Shown here: positions 1 to 12,900 of the stretch, one piece after another
How positions within the stretch are numbered: position 1 is the first letter of the stretch
Layout of the letters: every line of letters starts with the position of its first letter
Origin: Andrena cerasifolii
Taxonomy: Eukaryota; Arthropoda; Insecta; Hymenoptera; Andrenidae
Direction: 5' to 3'
NCBI RefSeq assembly: GCF_050908995.1
Contig: NC_135123.1
Location: forward strand, 10,106,001-10,170,000
Length of the DNA: 64,000 nucleotides
The notes under the pieces: generated by a model
What the model saw: the letters and a program-made list of their open reading frames with translations, nothing else
What the model was told of the DNA's origin: nothing
Database searches by the model: none
Made by a program: the position numbers and the translations under genes

Positions 1-3000
1 GCCCCAACGGCGCGATTCAATTAGTATAATTCGTGCGATTTAATTTTAATTTAGATAAATTTCTATGGTAACAGACGTTTTAAAGCTTTCTTTTATACAT
101 ACGGAATATTACCTACATAATCTTCTCGAATTGCTGGTCGTAGCCCGGGAAAGTTTTGTTAGAACCAGCATTAAAATTCGCAGAATATTTAGCTTTGTTA
201 TGCCAGTTACAATTAGGGCATGGTTACAGGGCCCTAATGCAACCTGTCTGTTACACTTTTCACCCTCGCACCCCCGCCTCGAATATGCAGGAGCAACTGG
301 GTTCCCCTATATGCTCCAAATATAAACTGAAATTAGAGAAAGTACAGCGAGTCTGTACGCCGCGCAGCTTTTAAGGCAGGGTGCACCATGTCCCGAGCTG
401 ATTCTAATTGCGACCTCATTATGTAACTTCTTAACGTAAACACTCTAGAAATGGGCAGGATTAGTGGCGACCTATCCTTTCGATCTCAAGACAAAGAGTG
501 AATTGAAATTGGTCCCGTGTTCTTGAAAGGATTCCTTTCAACGTGCGTGACACGAACATGAATTATATAATACGAATTAATAATACATGGTAATGAAATT
601 AATAAATGCATATAAATGCTGGAGATAATTATTTCAACGTTCTCATTCAAACTGTAGAAGTAAATCCTGGAAAATCAGATACAGGAATCTTTACTTTTTT
701 TCTATATTATTTACACTTATTTTAGAAAAAGCGCAATAAAAAATATGACGTAAATTATTGGGCGCGTGAGTTATTTCATCGCCACGCGACTTGTAACAAT
801 AATCTTTTCTGTAACAAATCAGTGCATCGGAGGCTCGTGTAAATCCCCAGGAACAAAAGCTTCAGAGATTGACGGAACTCATTGAGAGCGACTGAAAAAG
901 ATTTTCAATGTTTCCTCTGATCTACGGTAATGGTTTAATCCACAGTAATCGGTCCGTATAAATAACTCACTTGCAAACCGAGAGATTGAATACCGCTGAA
1001 ACTAATCGCCTCCAGGCACACCCCTACTATTAAGTCTCTTTTCATTCCTTTCAATCAGTTCTGCGAACCCCCGCGGTCTACACCCACTGCTTTACTAATT
1101 ACAAAAACCACGCGTCAAGCCGAAACGCAGAAACTCTTTGTAACACAAGAAATTGGAAAGCCTTTTGCCATCTCGGAAATTCAGGTTCCGTTTTCGGGAT
1201 ACGAGTAATTAAAACGTCGGGGCCCGACTTTCGGCGGACGTTCATTTAAATGCCAAGCTGGTAAACGCGCAGTGGTGTGGACGCACATATTTCTCAGATC
1301 TGCAATGCAGCTTTACGCACGTTGAAAATATGGGATTCAATTTTTTTTTTGTACGACCTTCTGCTACCGAGAAACACAATTTTCAAAATCGAGGTACGCG
1401 CTCGATTTTTCATTTAAACATTTATTTTACACTTTCATTCGTTTCTGCGTAAAAAAATGAGGCTGTACTTGATTCTCCCTTTTTTTTTGTCTCAAATGTA
1501 AAGGGATTAAAGGAATTTTAATTTTTTATGTTACAGTGCAACTTCGACTTTAATAAAATGTATTCAGACGGTTACCGCGTACGTGGGCCGCGTGTTTTTC
1601 GTTTGCAAGCGTGTATATATGTACGCCATCGCGTGCACGGCTGGCTGAGATTTAAATAGCGCGCGCCGGAAGTTGGTGCCCGAAACGTTAATTGCTCACA
1701 TCTCGAAAACTATCTGAGATTAAAAAATCGCGAAGGACTTTTCCATTCCTGGGATTACCGGAAGCTTTTTTTCTTTCGTGCAAAAGATTTCGGGGCACCT
1801 TGCGCATGAAATGGAAAAGTAAAGAGGAATAAAAGAGTCTGTTGTTCAGATATTTATTATACAATTTTACAGAGGCCTTTAAAGAGAATAGGAGCGCAGG
1901 AGTTTTAAAAATTTGAAAAGCTCGAGTACACGTATTTTCTAATTAGAGGATGTTGTAACAGAATTCTCGTGCTCGCAAAATCATACAGAAGTGCAAATTG
2001 CAATGAAAAATGACGGCACGTCTGCTAGTTATTGTTTGAATAATTAGAAACTTGGGAATTGGTCGGATTTCTATATACAGTGAGTCTCGAAAGTATTCGG
2101 ACACCCTTTAAAACAGAATAACTTGTGTAAAATTGGTCCGAAAGACTTGATTTTTTTTTGAGAAGCTAGGATTAGCTTACTAAGTAAGTGACGTGTTTCG
2201 TCGTTATGAAAAAAAATGCAATTGGTCGGACTAGCGAAGAGAATAAGGTGAATGTCCCAATTTCTGCTCATGTCCCCATTTCTGCTCATTTCGTATTTTT
2301 CTTATTATTATATGCGTTAACGTTTGTACTATAGTTGCAACAAAATAATTCTAAACTATTTGAACATTTACGCGAGCAGAAATACGGACATTTAGAGCAT
2401 TATATATTTAACTACAAATTACTAATAGTTAAACATCTTGAAATATCTTTCTTAAATAGTTTTTGAATTGCTTAATTTATTATTAAAGAATTAATCAATT
2501 CCTCTGCAAATTTTCATCACAAACAAATTTTGTATACCTTCTTAATGACGAGTTACCTCTTAAATGAACATAAATTGGGACGTTCACCTTAGCGAAGGTC
2601 GCTTTTTCAACTTTTTTATCCGAGCCTGTGACGAAAATTTAAAAATCCCGTTTGTAGATTTAAGTAAGTTCTATACGTGCTGAAAATCTAATCGAAATCG
2701 GTTAACGTAGCTGTGAGCTACAAACAGTTAAAAGTGGAGAGAACCACACATTTCGTCCTGACGATTGCAATTTTTTTTCAAAACGACGAAACACGTCACC
2801 TATCAGTAAACTAATCCCTCTGGCTTCTCAAAAAAATTCAAGTCGTTCGGGCCAGTTTTACACAAGTTATTCTGTTTAAAAGGGTGCCCGAATACTTTTA
2901 CGGTTCACTGTAAGTAAATACTCGTCTGTATCACACGTAGACAAGTGATAATAATTAATTCCCGCGAGCGTATCGTAAAGAGGCATCAGAGTGCAAAAGT

Positions 3001-3029
3001 GGGAGAAATATTGCTTGACTTTATTGCAG
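1..3029 (+). other. Upstream intron of Ca-alpha1T (5' exons outside window)
   Basis: No exon for IS1-IS3 or the N-terminus was recognised on either strand. The only structured content is the Tc1/mariner-like element at 2078..2910. The rest is AT-rich single-copy-looking sequence with poly-T runs. Confidence 0.7.
2078..2910. mobile_element. Tc1/mariner-like MITE with long terminal inverted repeats
   Basis: The left end is CAGTGAGTCTCGAAAGTATT and the right end, reversed, is CAGTGAACCGTAAAAGTATT. The arms stay similar for about 145 bp (2078..2224 and 2762..2910). TA flanks both ends (2076-2077, 2911-2912). The 833-bp length has no transposase frame, so it is non-autonomous. Confidence 0.85.
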
Positions 3030-3127
3030 TGCTCTGGAATACTGTCTGAACGTGGAAAACATGAATTTATCGGCGATACGGACAATAAGAGTCCTGAGAC
3101 CTTTACGCGCCATCAACAGGATTCCAA
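3030..3127 (+). CDS. Ca-alpha1T: Ca-alpha1T exon: end of IS3 and voltage sensor IS4
   Basis: The exon opens after ttattgcag and reads ALEYCLNVENMNLS followed by RTIRVLRPLRAINR, the arginine ladder of IS4. It begins with one base completing a codon from an exon left of the window and ends in phase 1 at CCAA|gtgagt. The next exon supplies GC to complete a serine. No upstream exon for IS1-IS3 was found in bases 1-3029. Confidence 0.95.
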
Positions 3128-6100
3128 GTGAGTATGAAAAGAATTTTACAGTTTCATACACTGCCGAGTTGTGTTTTTTTTAGTCGTACGGTAAACTCCC
3201 AGCGATTTCACGATATGCATGCACCGTACAAATTTTTACATACCGGGACACTCGTGCGCGGATAAGAAGAATGCCCGAAGCTTGAAGCGGGAATAAAACC
3301 AAAGGCACAATTCTATCACCACGTTCCGCAGAGCTATTTACATAATATTTCAATCATCCTCCCAATTCGAAACGTTCGTTCCTCGCCACGGGTCGTAGAA
3401 AAGAGGAGCCAGCGTCTAGCATAATATTACGAATCGCGCGGTTTTATGCCCCCTGCGGTGCTTCGGTATCGATGGGACAGTAACGCTCGCGGAAATCGTG
3501 GGAATCGATACGCGCGAATGAATGGGCTTGTGGCGTCTTATTTTCGCCGCGGCCAAGATGAATAAGTAACCAAGAGACTCGCTTAGAGCCCTCGGCGTAT
3601 GCGCCGGTATTAACCCCGCGAGCTATGCTATCATTCACTTTTCTCGGGGGTGTCCCGTATTTTTATTCGAGCGTCCCTTCCGGTTACGGCATCGGCGTGA
3701 CATTATTCTCTCCCCCTTTCTGCGGGCGTAAATAGAAAGGTCCTCTATTTACCCGCGCAACCTCCGCGGAACAACGGCACTGCGGCAGGCTGCGTAAACG
3801 TAAGATCTTCAAGTGGGTGGCTTGAACATTTGCGGTGCTTGGGTTCCAACAGGCATGAGGATACTGGTGATGCTGCTGCTCGACACTCTGCCCATGCTGG
3901 GCAACGTGCTTCTGCTGTGCTTCTTCGTCTTCTTCATATTCGGCATCGTCGGCGTCCAGCTGTGGGAGGGCATCCTGCGCCAGCGGTGCTTCCTGAAGGC
4001 TCTACCCAACGTGAAATACCCCGAGTAAGTCGGCAGCGATGCAAATGGCATCCATTATCGTCTCTACGTTCCGTTCTCTTTTCTTCGTGTCGCTCCTTCC
4101 CGCTCTTTACGTAACAACGTTTCTACGCCAGCGCGTCCACCCTGTCCGTTTTATTATTACGCTTAACTTGCATCGATTCTGCATTCTCCTCTTTCTCACC
4201 CGGCTTCTTGCTCGCTGCGCGCAATCACCGGCTCGACGTTAACGCGTGCACGGTACACCGCGTCGAGATAAACCCTGGCCGTACTCTATTTCAAGAAGAT
4301 GCTGCAATACACGGCCACGCGACTGGATAAGTATTAACTCAGCCACTGGACGCGCGCGCGTCGGCCTCAGCATCGCCGAAAGGAGCGCCTTCCGCCGAGA
4401 CGATCCTTTCGCGCTCCGCGAGTCCCCGCGGACGCCTCGATGGGAATTATTCGGGTCGCGTAACTGGAAACTGTACTTGCTCTGCTGCGGAATTCTAAGT
4501 ACCACGAGAACGAACCGCTGGCTTTTTCGGGACACTAAATGAAGGACTAACTTTTCCTTTGGCTCGAGCTTAATTCCCTACCGTGCTGGTGGGCTCGATG
4601 GCAGAGTTAAGACGGCTGACACGCGAATGCTTGTTAATAAAGGATCTTAAATTGGATACGATTAATCGAACAGGTCACAGTTCCCTTTCCGCGGTGCGTA
4701 TCACTCGAATAAAACGAAAATATAGTTTCCACTCGATATCCTCGAATTACCCGCGCGCACAGTGTTCCAGCGCTAAGGGCTGACGTCCCTTATTTTTCCC
4801 AATCACGACGAGGTGCCGGAGTATTTTTGACTACAGTTTAAATAGCCAGTGCGTATTTTTAACACTTACCTGAATGTCCCGGCAATTAAAGCTTCCTTTG
4901 CTCCGTTCTTCCCTCTGGCCCGTTCTATTTTCAACGATGGCGTTAGGGTGCAGGAAGATCGGCGAGAATTTCGATTTCATTCCGAAACGGTTGTTCATCG
5001 ACGCGTCGAGGTCGTCGAGCCATTTTCTCGTCCGTTGCATACTCCTCGGCGCTAGCTTATTCTTAGTGCTGAAACACACGATCATTTCGCCGGAAAAATA
5101 TGAAACGCGAAGCGTGGAGCCCGCTCGGTCGGCAGGCGCGTGGGTACGTGATTGTCTACTTAAAGAACGTTTACATACGGTTCGTTCACGCAGTATGTTG
5201 AAATGCATGGCGAAGTAGCTCGAGCTGCCGCAAAGTATCGCTTAAAATAAATTTGATTTTGTTGTGAATCCTTCCACTCGCCTCTCCCCCGTCTATGCTC
5301 CTCCCCCCTGCGCCTGTTTCCTTTCTTCTCTTAACACTTTGACTGGCGTGTCGGCGTGGTATCACGCCGCGGGATTTGCGTCCTGTGCGCGGCTCTCGCG
5401 TTCATATTTCCAGGGAAGCATCGAGAGCACACACCGCCCGAGTATCCTCGAATCCTTGAAAGGCCTGGCTTCAAGAGGCATATTCCAGAATCTCCCGCCA
5501 CTCAAAGTGTTAATCCTCCGTTCGCAGATACCTCCCTCCACCTCATCAGCCACACATGCCGCGTGCTGCGAAGCTACGATCCAAAGAACCTTCAGGGATT
5601 ATCGTTCGTTGTGTCTCACTAGGGTGGCCCTTCAACCTGCGATTTCTTTTGCTCTCGCCCCGTAATATGGTTCCATTTTATGAAACAAATAGTCCCTGAA
5701 AACAATTATTGCAATCGGACAACAGGAAAGGGTGCCGACCAGGCCTTAAAGTTTAGGATTCATCAATGGTTTGAATTTGAAGAATTTCTCAATAATGGTA
5801 AGCCCTATGAAAATTTTGTTCAAATGATATTAAAAGAACATTCAATTTTCTACAATTACTGTACACATCATTTTTTTCGTGCTTCCAACCATTTCTTAGA
5901 TAAAAGCGTTTGAATATAGAGAAGTCAGCGCACCGCGCGTCCCACCTGTACGGCGTGACGTATTGTCTATACGCGCGTGGCGCGGACCACCCTATATTCA
6001 AACGCTATTATCTAAAAAACGGTTGAAAGCACGAAAAAATTATATACACAGTAATTGTAGAAAATTGAATGCTCTTTTAATATTATTTGAACAAAATTTC

Positions 6101-6880
6101 GATGGGGCTTACCATTTTTGAGCAATTCTTCAAATTCAAACCATTGATGAATTCTAAACTTTAAGGCCTGGTCGGCACACTTTCTTGTTGTCCAATTTCA
6201 ATAAACTTTTTCAGGGACTATTTTTTTATCAAATGGTACTCGTTTTAGGGGGGGGGGGGCGAAGAAATACAAAAACAATTTCGACACGTAAAAATAAGGG
6301 CCACCCTAGTGTCTTCTCATGCCCGTTTTCCCACCCTGAAGTCTCCTACTTCTTAAGAGCTGTTAAACGAAGTCTCGAGGATCCAACGTCCCCCGCATTC
6401 GGATATCTAAACTTCATAAAGTTTCCAGCTTTTCCATCGTCTGTTTGTTTGGAAGTGGCATTTTCACGCTCGGGGGAGCCTGGCACGTTTTTGCGCCGTG
6501 CCGATGGCGTTTAATCTTCGTGGTCGTTTGCGCGAAGGTTTTCGAATCCCCGCGTCGGCGAGGCGTCGATTACGGAGAGGTGGATTTTCCGACGGCATCG
6601 ATCCAGTCGGAGGGATACACCTTTTTGCTGGCATCGAGTTAGTTAGCTCGGATCCACGGGAACGTTGCCCCGGCAGATACCGAGGCGGCTACTCTGCGTG
6701 CAATGATTAAGAGAACGTGCAACGATAGCCACGCCAGTTATCGAGCACGATTGCTTCCCTCCGTCTAAACGCTAACGGACTTCCATAGCTGTCGCTCCAA
6801 CGTGCGCGCGGTTCTTGCATACAGGAACGGTGGAGATCGACGAGCCGTACGATCCCAGATAGACGAGTAGTCTTCCTCCT

Positions 6881-6935
<55 letters not shown>

Positions 6936-9900
6936 GTCACGTGAAAATGAAACGCTAGAAAAATTAGACGTAAGTACATGACCTCAGGGAGCAGTGACAG
7001 GCTATTGTTTCGCTGTTGCAGGTTACTCTCGGACGAGTACTCGGTTCGATCACGCATTTAGTAAGCTCTCGTAGAGAACAGTGTGCTGTGCATATCTATA
7101 TACATATCTAAATCTATATAAATCACGTGTAATAGACGTGCATCCGTGTCAGCATACTTGTACATACATGCATACGTCGCGTGCATATCTGTATATATAT
7201 TATATATATATATTTATATATATATATATTATATATATATACTTATATATATATATTTATATATATTTATTTCTCTGTTTGTTACTGATCATGGTACGAG
7301 TGTACAGATGTATTGAATAGTGTGTGCCAGCATATAGAGCATGTCACCTTGTTCAGAGGTGAATAAAATACTCTTTCGAATCTCCATGAACAATTTGAAA
7401 GCTGGTCCTAGGGGGGAAAAGGTCTGGGCTAACGAGCGGCTTCGAGGCGGTCTAATTGGCAGAAAAAAAGAGAAGCAAAAAAGAAAAAAAGAAGGAAACT
7501 CACGACTCTAAGCCCGCGGGAATCGAAACAGCGCCGTACACACATTTCGAAACGGTATTTTACCCGTCTCTGCATTTCACCTGTCGTGTGCCGCCGTTTT
7601 GTATACACTCGTGTTATGACCTGACGCCTGCGGTTGCCGCAGCCAACGACGGTCGTGCATATACCGTACGCATACATGTCGTTTGCAACGTATGAATACG
7701 AATGTGAACGATAGGGGAATTTTCGCTGGAGATTATGTGTGTGTGTGTGTATTTACATCGCACGGTGCCGAGCTCGAATGCCTTTTCTCGTCTCTCACCG
7801 CCACCTTTCACCATGTCTTCGACTTCGTTCTACCGATGCACGAATCAATGTTCTCTGTCCACCCCATCTCGATATCGTGGCACTGTTTACTCACTCTGAT
7901 CGTCTTCTTTCCACCTGCCTCTCTCGTTCTGTCTAGCTCATCTGTTCGCCTCTCTCTCTATCTCTCTCTCTCTCTCTCCAGCTTTCGTCTGTTGCCATTT
8001 AATCGCCGCGCTTCGGAGGCTCCCTCTCTATACGCCCGGCCATTACGTTCGTACAACGAAACACACGCGGGGAACGGTCGTTACGCGTCCGCCCGACTTG
8101 TTATTCACTCTGCAACATCGGCCCAGTCTCTCTGAACGTATACCAAATCCCATTTATTTTCCCGGCGCTTTGTTCCCGTCGTCCTCTATTCGCGATGGTC
8201 ATTCAACCGCCCGAACAATAGCAAACGCCCCGCTGAGAGCCGGATGAAGTTTATTTGAAAAGATCCAGTTCTAGCCTTGACTTCCGCGCGCAGCGGACCG
8301 CCGTCCGCTTCCAATCCGTTTCGAGCGCTCGGACGCGATGCTTGGCCGTTTAGCGCCGTTTTGTCGGCAGCCCTTTCGGCACGGTGAGGACCGAGGCGGG
8401 GAAAGAAGGCTCCAGGGGGCGGGGGGCTGTACCAATCCCGGGGCTAATTAAACGCGCGATGCTCGCCGTGGTCTATTCCGGTTTACGTGGCGGCTATTTC
8501 GGACCGTTTATCGACTTCTGCACCGACGTTACGCTCTTTCGGCTTGGTAACACGGTTCCTGTGATGGAACCTCGTGCGGCTTGGTCGGCGCGCGAGCAAC
8601 TACGACGTGTTTGCTTGTGCTCCTTCGCAGTGTCCTCCTTCTGGCTGGGGTTCCATCAGTGACGGGCTTTGCAACGCAACGAATCATTTCGGGCACAGAA
8701 CGTCGCTTTGGCATCACTTGGAATATTAATCGAATTTTCAGAGTTTCACGAAGCCTCGATTGGTCTTGAATTTTTTGGTGTCTTGAAGGTCTCGATGAGT
8801 ATGAGAAGTTAAACCACGGCTAGGCGATGGTGGGTCACTTTTGACCCATGCTTACGGTTAAGGGGTTACATCCACTTGGAGGTCCGGAAAAAGCATGCAA
8901 GTTCAGGAATTTTTTGGGGGAAAAGTATAAGTGAAAATCACACACAATGTTTCTCTACTAAAAGATACATTTTGTAGCTATATTATTCTAAATTTTCATG
9001 AGATATTATTATTAACTAAATGAGATATCGGCTTGGATGTGAGTCGTATTTTTTTTTAAGCATTAACTGGTGGGCATTCCCTAGGCTCCTACATAGGGAC
9101 TATCCCTAGGTACATTAACGTTTTTAAAATGTTTGAGATTCGAATGATATTTTTGAGGTCTTGAATGTTTTTGAAGGGTTTCGAAAGTTTTGACAGACCT
9201 TGGAAATTTCGGGCCTTTCTCATTTGGTTTGTGACAAGTTGGGGCGGAATTATTAACAGCAGACTTAAATCATGTGAGAGGGAGGGGGGTGTAATTGGAC
9301 TTTGAAAAATGCACGAGGGAATGAGGAACGAAAGACTCATAAAGACTTTCAGGGCTCATCACGACTTTCAAGATCCATCAAAACTTTCAAGACCCACCAA
9401 GGCATTTCAAAAGTTCGGGATTCGAATGATATTCGAAGTGATTCGGAACAGAGCCATGATTGGATTGAAAATGTGCAACAGAGCGAATTGGATGTCAATA
9501 ACTAAACTACGCGAAGTAAACAAAACCCACGACAGTATAATAAATTCACTTTCTTTCAAAGGAATAAATAATTTGATTCGAGTCATTTATCATTTACTTG
9601 ACCTTTCGAGATAATGATTCACAAGTAGAAAGTAAAAAAGTATTGAAAAATTTGAATACATTCCAAATGATTATTAAAAAAAAACACACAAATATCTCGA
9701 TAACAATTGAACTAAAACAAAATCCCCATTAAACACTGGAATTATTGTTACAGTAAAACTTAAGTGTAAACTTCTTCGTTTTCGCTCCTCAGAATAAATG
9801 TTCGGATGCACGCAACTGACATCCGAGTCACGACTCAATTCTCATCCAAGCTTAACAAACGTATCACGATTGACTCCTAAATTTCAGCATATCGAACGAA

Positions 9901-12900
9901 GAAACGTCGCTTATCATCATTCTCAAAGTGGTTAGCTAGTAAGAGTTAGAGCCTCCCCGCGCAAGGCACTTCTGTGTCTCACGGCTAGTGTTTCGGGATA
10001 TATTCACTCGGCAGCGACAGTTTGCAGGCAGCAGAGAAACGGTGGGAAACGTGTGAATATGTTCGGAATGCCAGTTCCAAGCCGCAGAAGCGTTTCGCGT
10101 GGGGTGGTTTTTAGTCGTCTATAGTGTAACTAAGGGGTTGAAATGGTAAACGATGTAAGTGCCAAAGAAATGGAAAATTATTTTTTTATTGCCAGAATAA
10201 TTTATTTCAAACATTTTAATCCATAGGGCTGCCGCGAGATAGGTCCGAGGTCGTAAGTAACAACGTCGCCGGGGTTAACGTACTGAAAAATGTCACTTCT
10301 GGCACTCGCGTCATTTACCATTCCAGCCCCTGAATAGTTGAAATGTGACGAGCACAATAGCACGGCCACGCAAGATTCAGCACACGCACTGTTACGCATC
10401 CGATGGAACGACAGTCTTACACGTGTCAGACGTTCGGTTAGCTGTTTTTTAAACGAAAAGCACGATCAGCACAAAACGAGCACGTACGTACTTAGGTATG
10501 CTGTGTCACAGGACCAGGCACACGTATTAGGAGTAGCCTGATGGCTGCACGTGCGCCATTGCTGATACGAAATTATTCAACGCGGTTACCTTTTTAAAGA
10601 AGGATCGGTGCTCAAGGGGGTAGTCTCGTGTCAGGGGCGAAGAATGGACTAACTGGAGCTTTTTTGTTTAACGAAACGTACACGGCTGAACGAAATGGAA
10701 CACTGATAGTTAATTAATACACTTATGAAAGTGCGACGTGAAGTTTTCTATTTAATTTACTGCGATAATGCACGAGCTGCTAGTAATGCTTCTATGCTGC
10801 GTCAGAAGTAACATTATATCAGTTACAATGTAGAATAATCAACATTATAACGGATGATTATTACTCTATTCCATTTAGAAATTAGGGATAAGAAAAGCGT
10901 GAATTGTTTCTTATTTTGTGCGAGTATAACTCCAATCTTTGTTAAGATGTACATATTCATAAAAATCGAAAGTAACGAAATGAAGACAGTGCGAAAGGAA
11001 ATAACCTTTATTCAGGTGGGAGACAATCTTTATTATCACTTTCGCAAATTCTGTATGGGGTTATTAACAGAATTTTTTAATACGGTACTGGAAATATTTA
11101 AGGGGTCTCCCCACTTTGACGGCCTGAAAAAGCGCGCGATATTTGGGATTTTTTTAAAGAGAAACCCTCAATATTAATTGAAAACTTTATGCCTATATTT
11201 GTACATATTTAATTAAAAAAAAGGTACCTAAAACTTTAAACGCGTTTTTCTCAAAGCGATGGTTTTCGAATTTGTTAGCATGATATCTCAAAAACCAATC
11301 GCCCCATTTACTTCAAACTTGACATATAACCCCTCAGTAGATGTCCCGTTCTCGCCGGTACTAAAATTAAGTCGGATTTTGCAAAATTAGACTTTTGCAA
11401 CTTCAAAAACACACTCATACAGATTATACAAATTTTAAAATTTCCTATTTCATGCTGATTTTATGCCAACAATGCGCATACGATTTTTGTAAGGCACTCT
11501 ATTTGCAGCACTATAACTCCGGATACAACCACTATTTTTGCATACAATTTTTTTTTCGTATTCTCTAAACATTGGCAAATGAAGTCACAAAGCTGGAAGC
11601 AAATATATTTAATGGTTTTGTTTTAAAAAATTCCCAAATTTCGCATGGTTTTTTTCGTCCGTCAAGGTAGGGAGACCCCTTAATGCTTCGCTTCACCCCC
11701 AAATCCACGTAATACGAAACAGTCTTCTTTAACCAATCATTCAGTCAATAATCGTGCAGCAGTACCTACTTTTCGAGAACTAATACGAGATGAGGTGACA
11801 GTGAACACGCGCTAAATATTCGTGGGATGCACTGAATATTTCCAGTGTGCATTCAGCAAAACGCTAGTACGAACTACAAAGGTATGTTTACTTTAGTTAC
11901 AGCCGAAATTGCATGCCAGTCGACTAATTAGTTTCCGCGATACCGCGGTGGCGAGTTTAAGAAGTGTCGTTCCGAGAAGAGCGGAACTGTTTTGTTCGGC
12001 ATACCGTATTTTCGCCGATTCTCCGAATTTCGACGTGATATTTTGGAGGTGTACTTTCGAGACCCCGATCCTTGAGAGAGCGCAGGGAGCGTATGAACTT
12101 TTTGACCAGAGACACGAGAATATCCCCTCGAAGCGTTTTAGACAGTAGATGTTCGGCGTCAGACTGCGGCACTGCGTTTGCATGGTCTCACATTGCGAAC
12201 AGATACGTGCATCGACTTAACGACGATTCGACGCACGGCCATGATTTTGTTGGATCGCTCGTTATCGGAATTAGACGGGTGCTAAATCAACTGTAGGAGA
12301 TTGTCGGTTTATCGCATTGCGTGGCTTCATGCGCTGTTTTTCGCGGCTTGCATCAACACGCATTCGATATTGATCTAACTCATACGTACCAGCTGCTCCA
12401 AAAATACGTTATTCCGTCCGGGGTTGAAGTGTCATTATTATAAAGTTCGCGCAAGGAATTGATATTCGACGTACGCGGGTTCGAGCCACGTAGTAATAAT
12501 AAAAAGCGCGGCGCGCTCACCGTCGCAAACGACTAATATCGCGAGAATTGCAGTCGCGTGGAAATATTACGAATTTGTTTATACTGGCTTCGAGTATAAT
12601 TCTCGTTCGAGCTTTAATGCGCCAGCTTTTTGAAAAATGATTTGTATGCAAATCGTTGGACCAGGAATTAAGCATTCTTCGTGAGTTATATGAACTTAAT
12701 AATAATAACGATGCACGCTTCCACAGATGTGCGGGGAGAAAAATTGTTTATTGTCAAGGGTGAGGTGTGTCTTTTTTCGGGCATCATCATTTGGGAGTTC
12801 AAATTCTGAGAGTTATTATAATTAATGCTGCATGAAATCTCGTCGTGGAATGAAAAAGATTGGAGGATGTACGATGAATTTTCCTTTCCGAGTTACAAAA

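Noticed and set aside
12478..12495. tRNA B-box-like GGGTTCGAGCC
   Set aside because: No matching A box or acceptor stem upstream.
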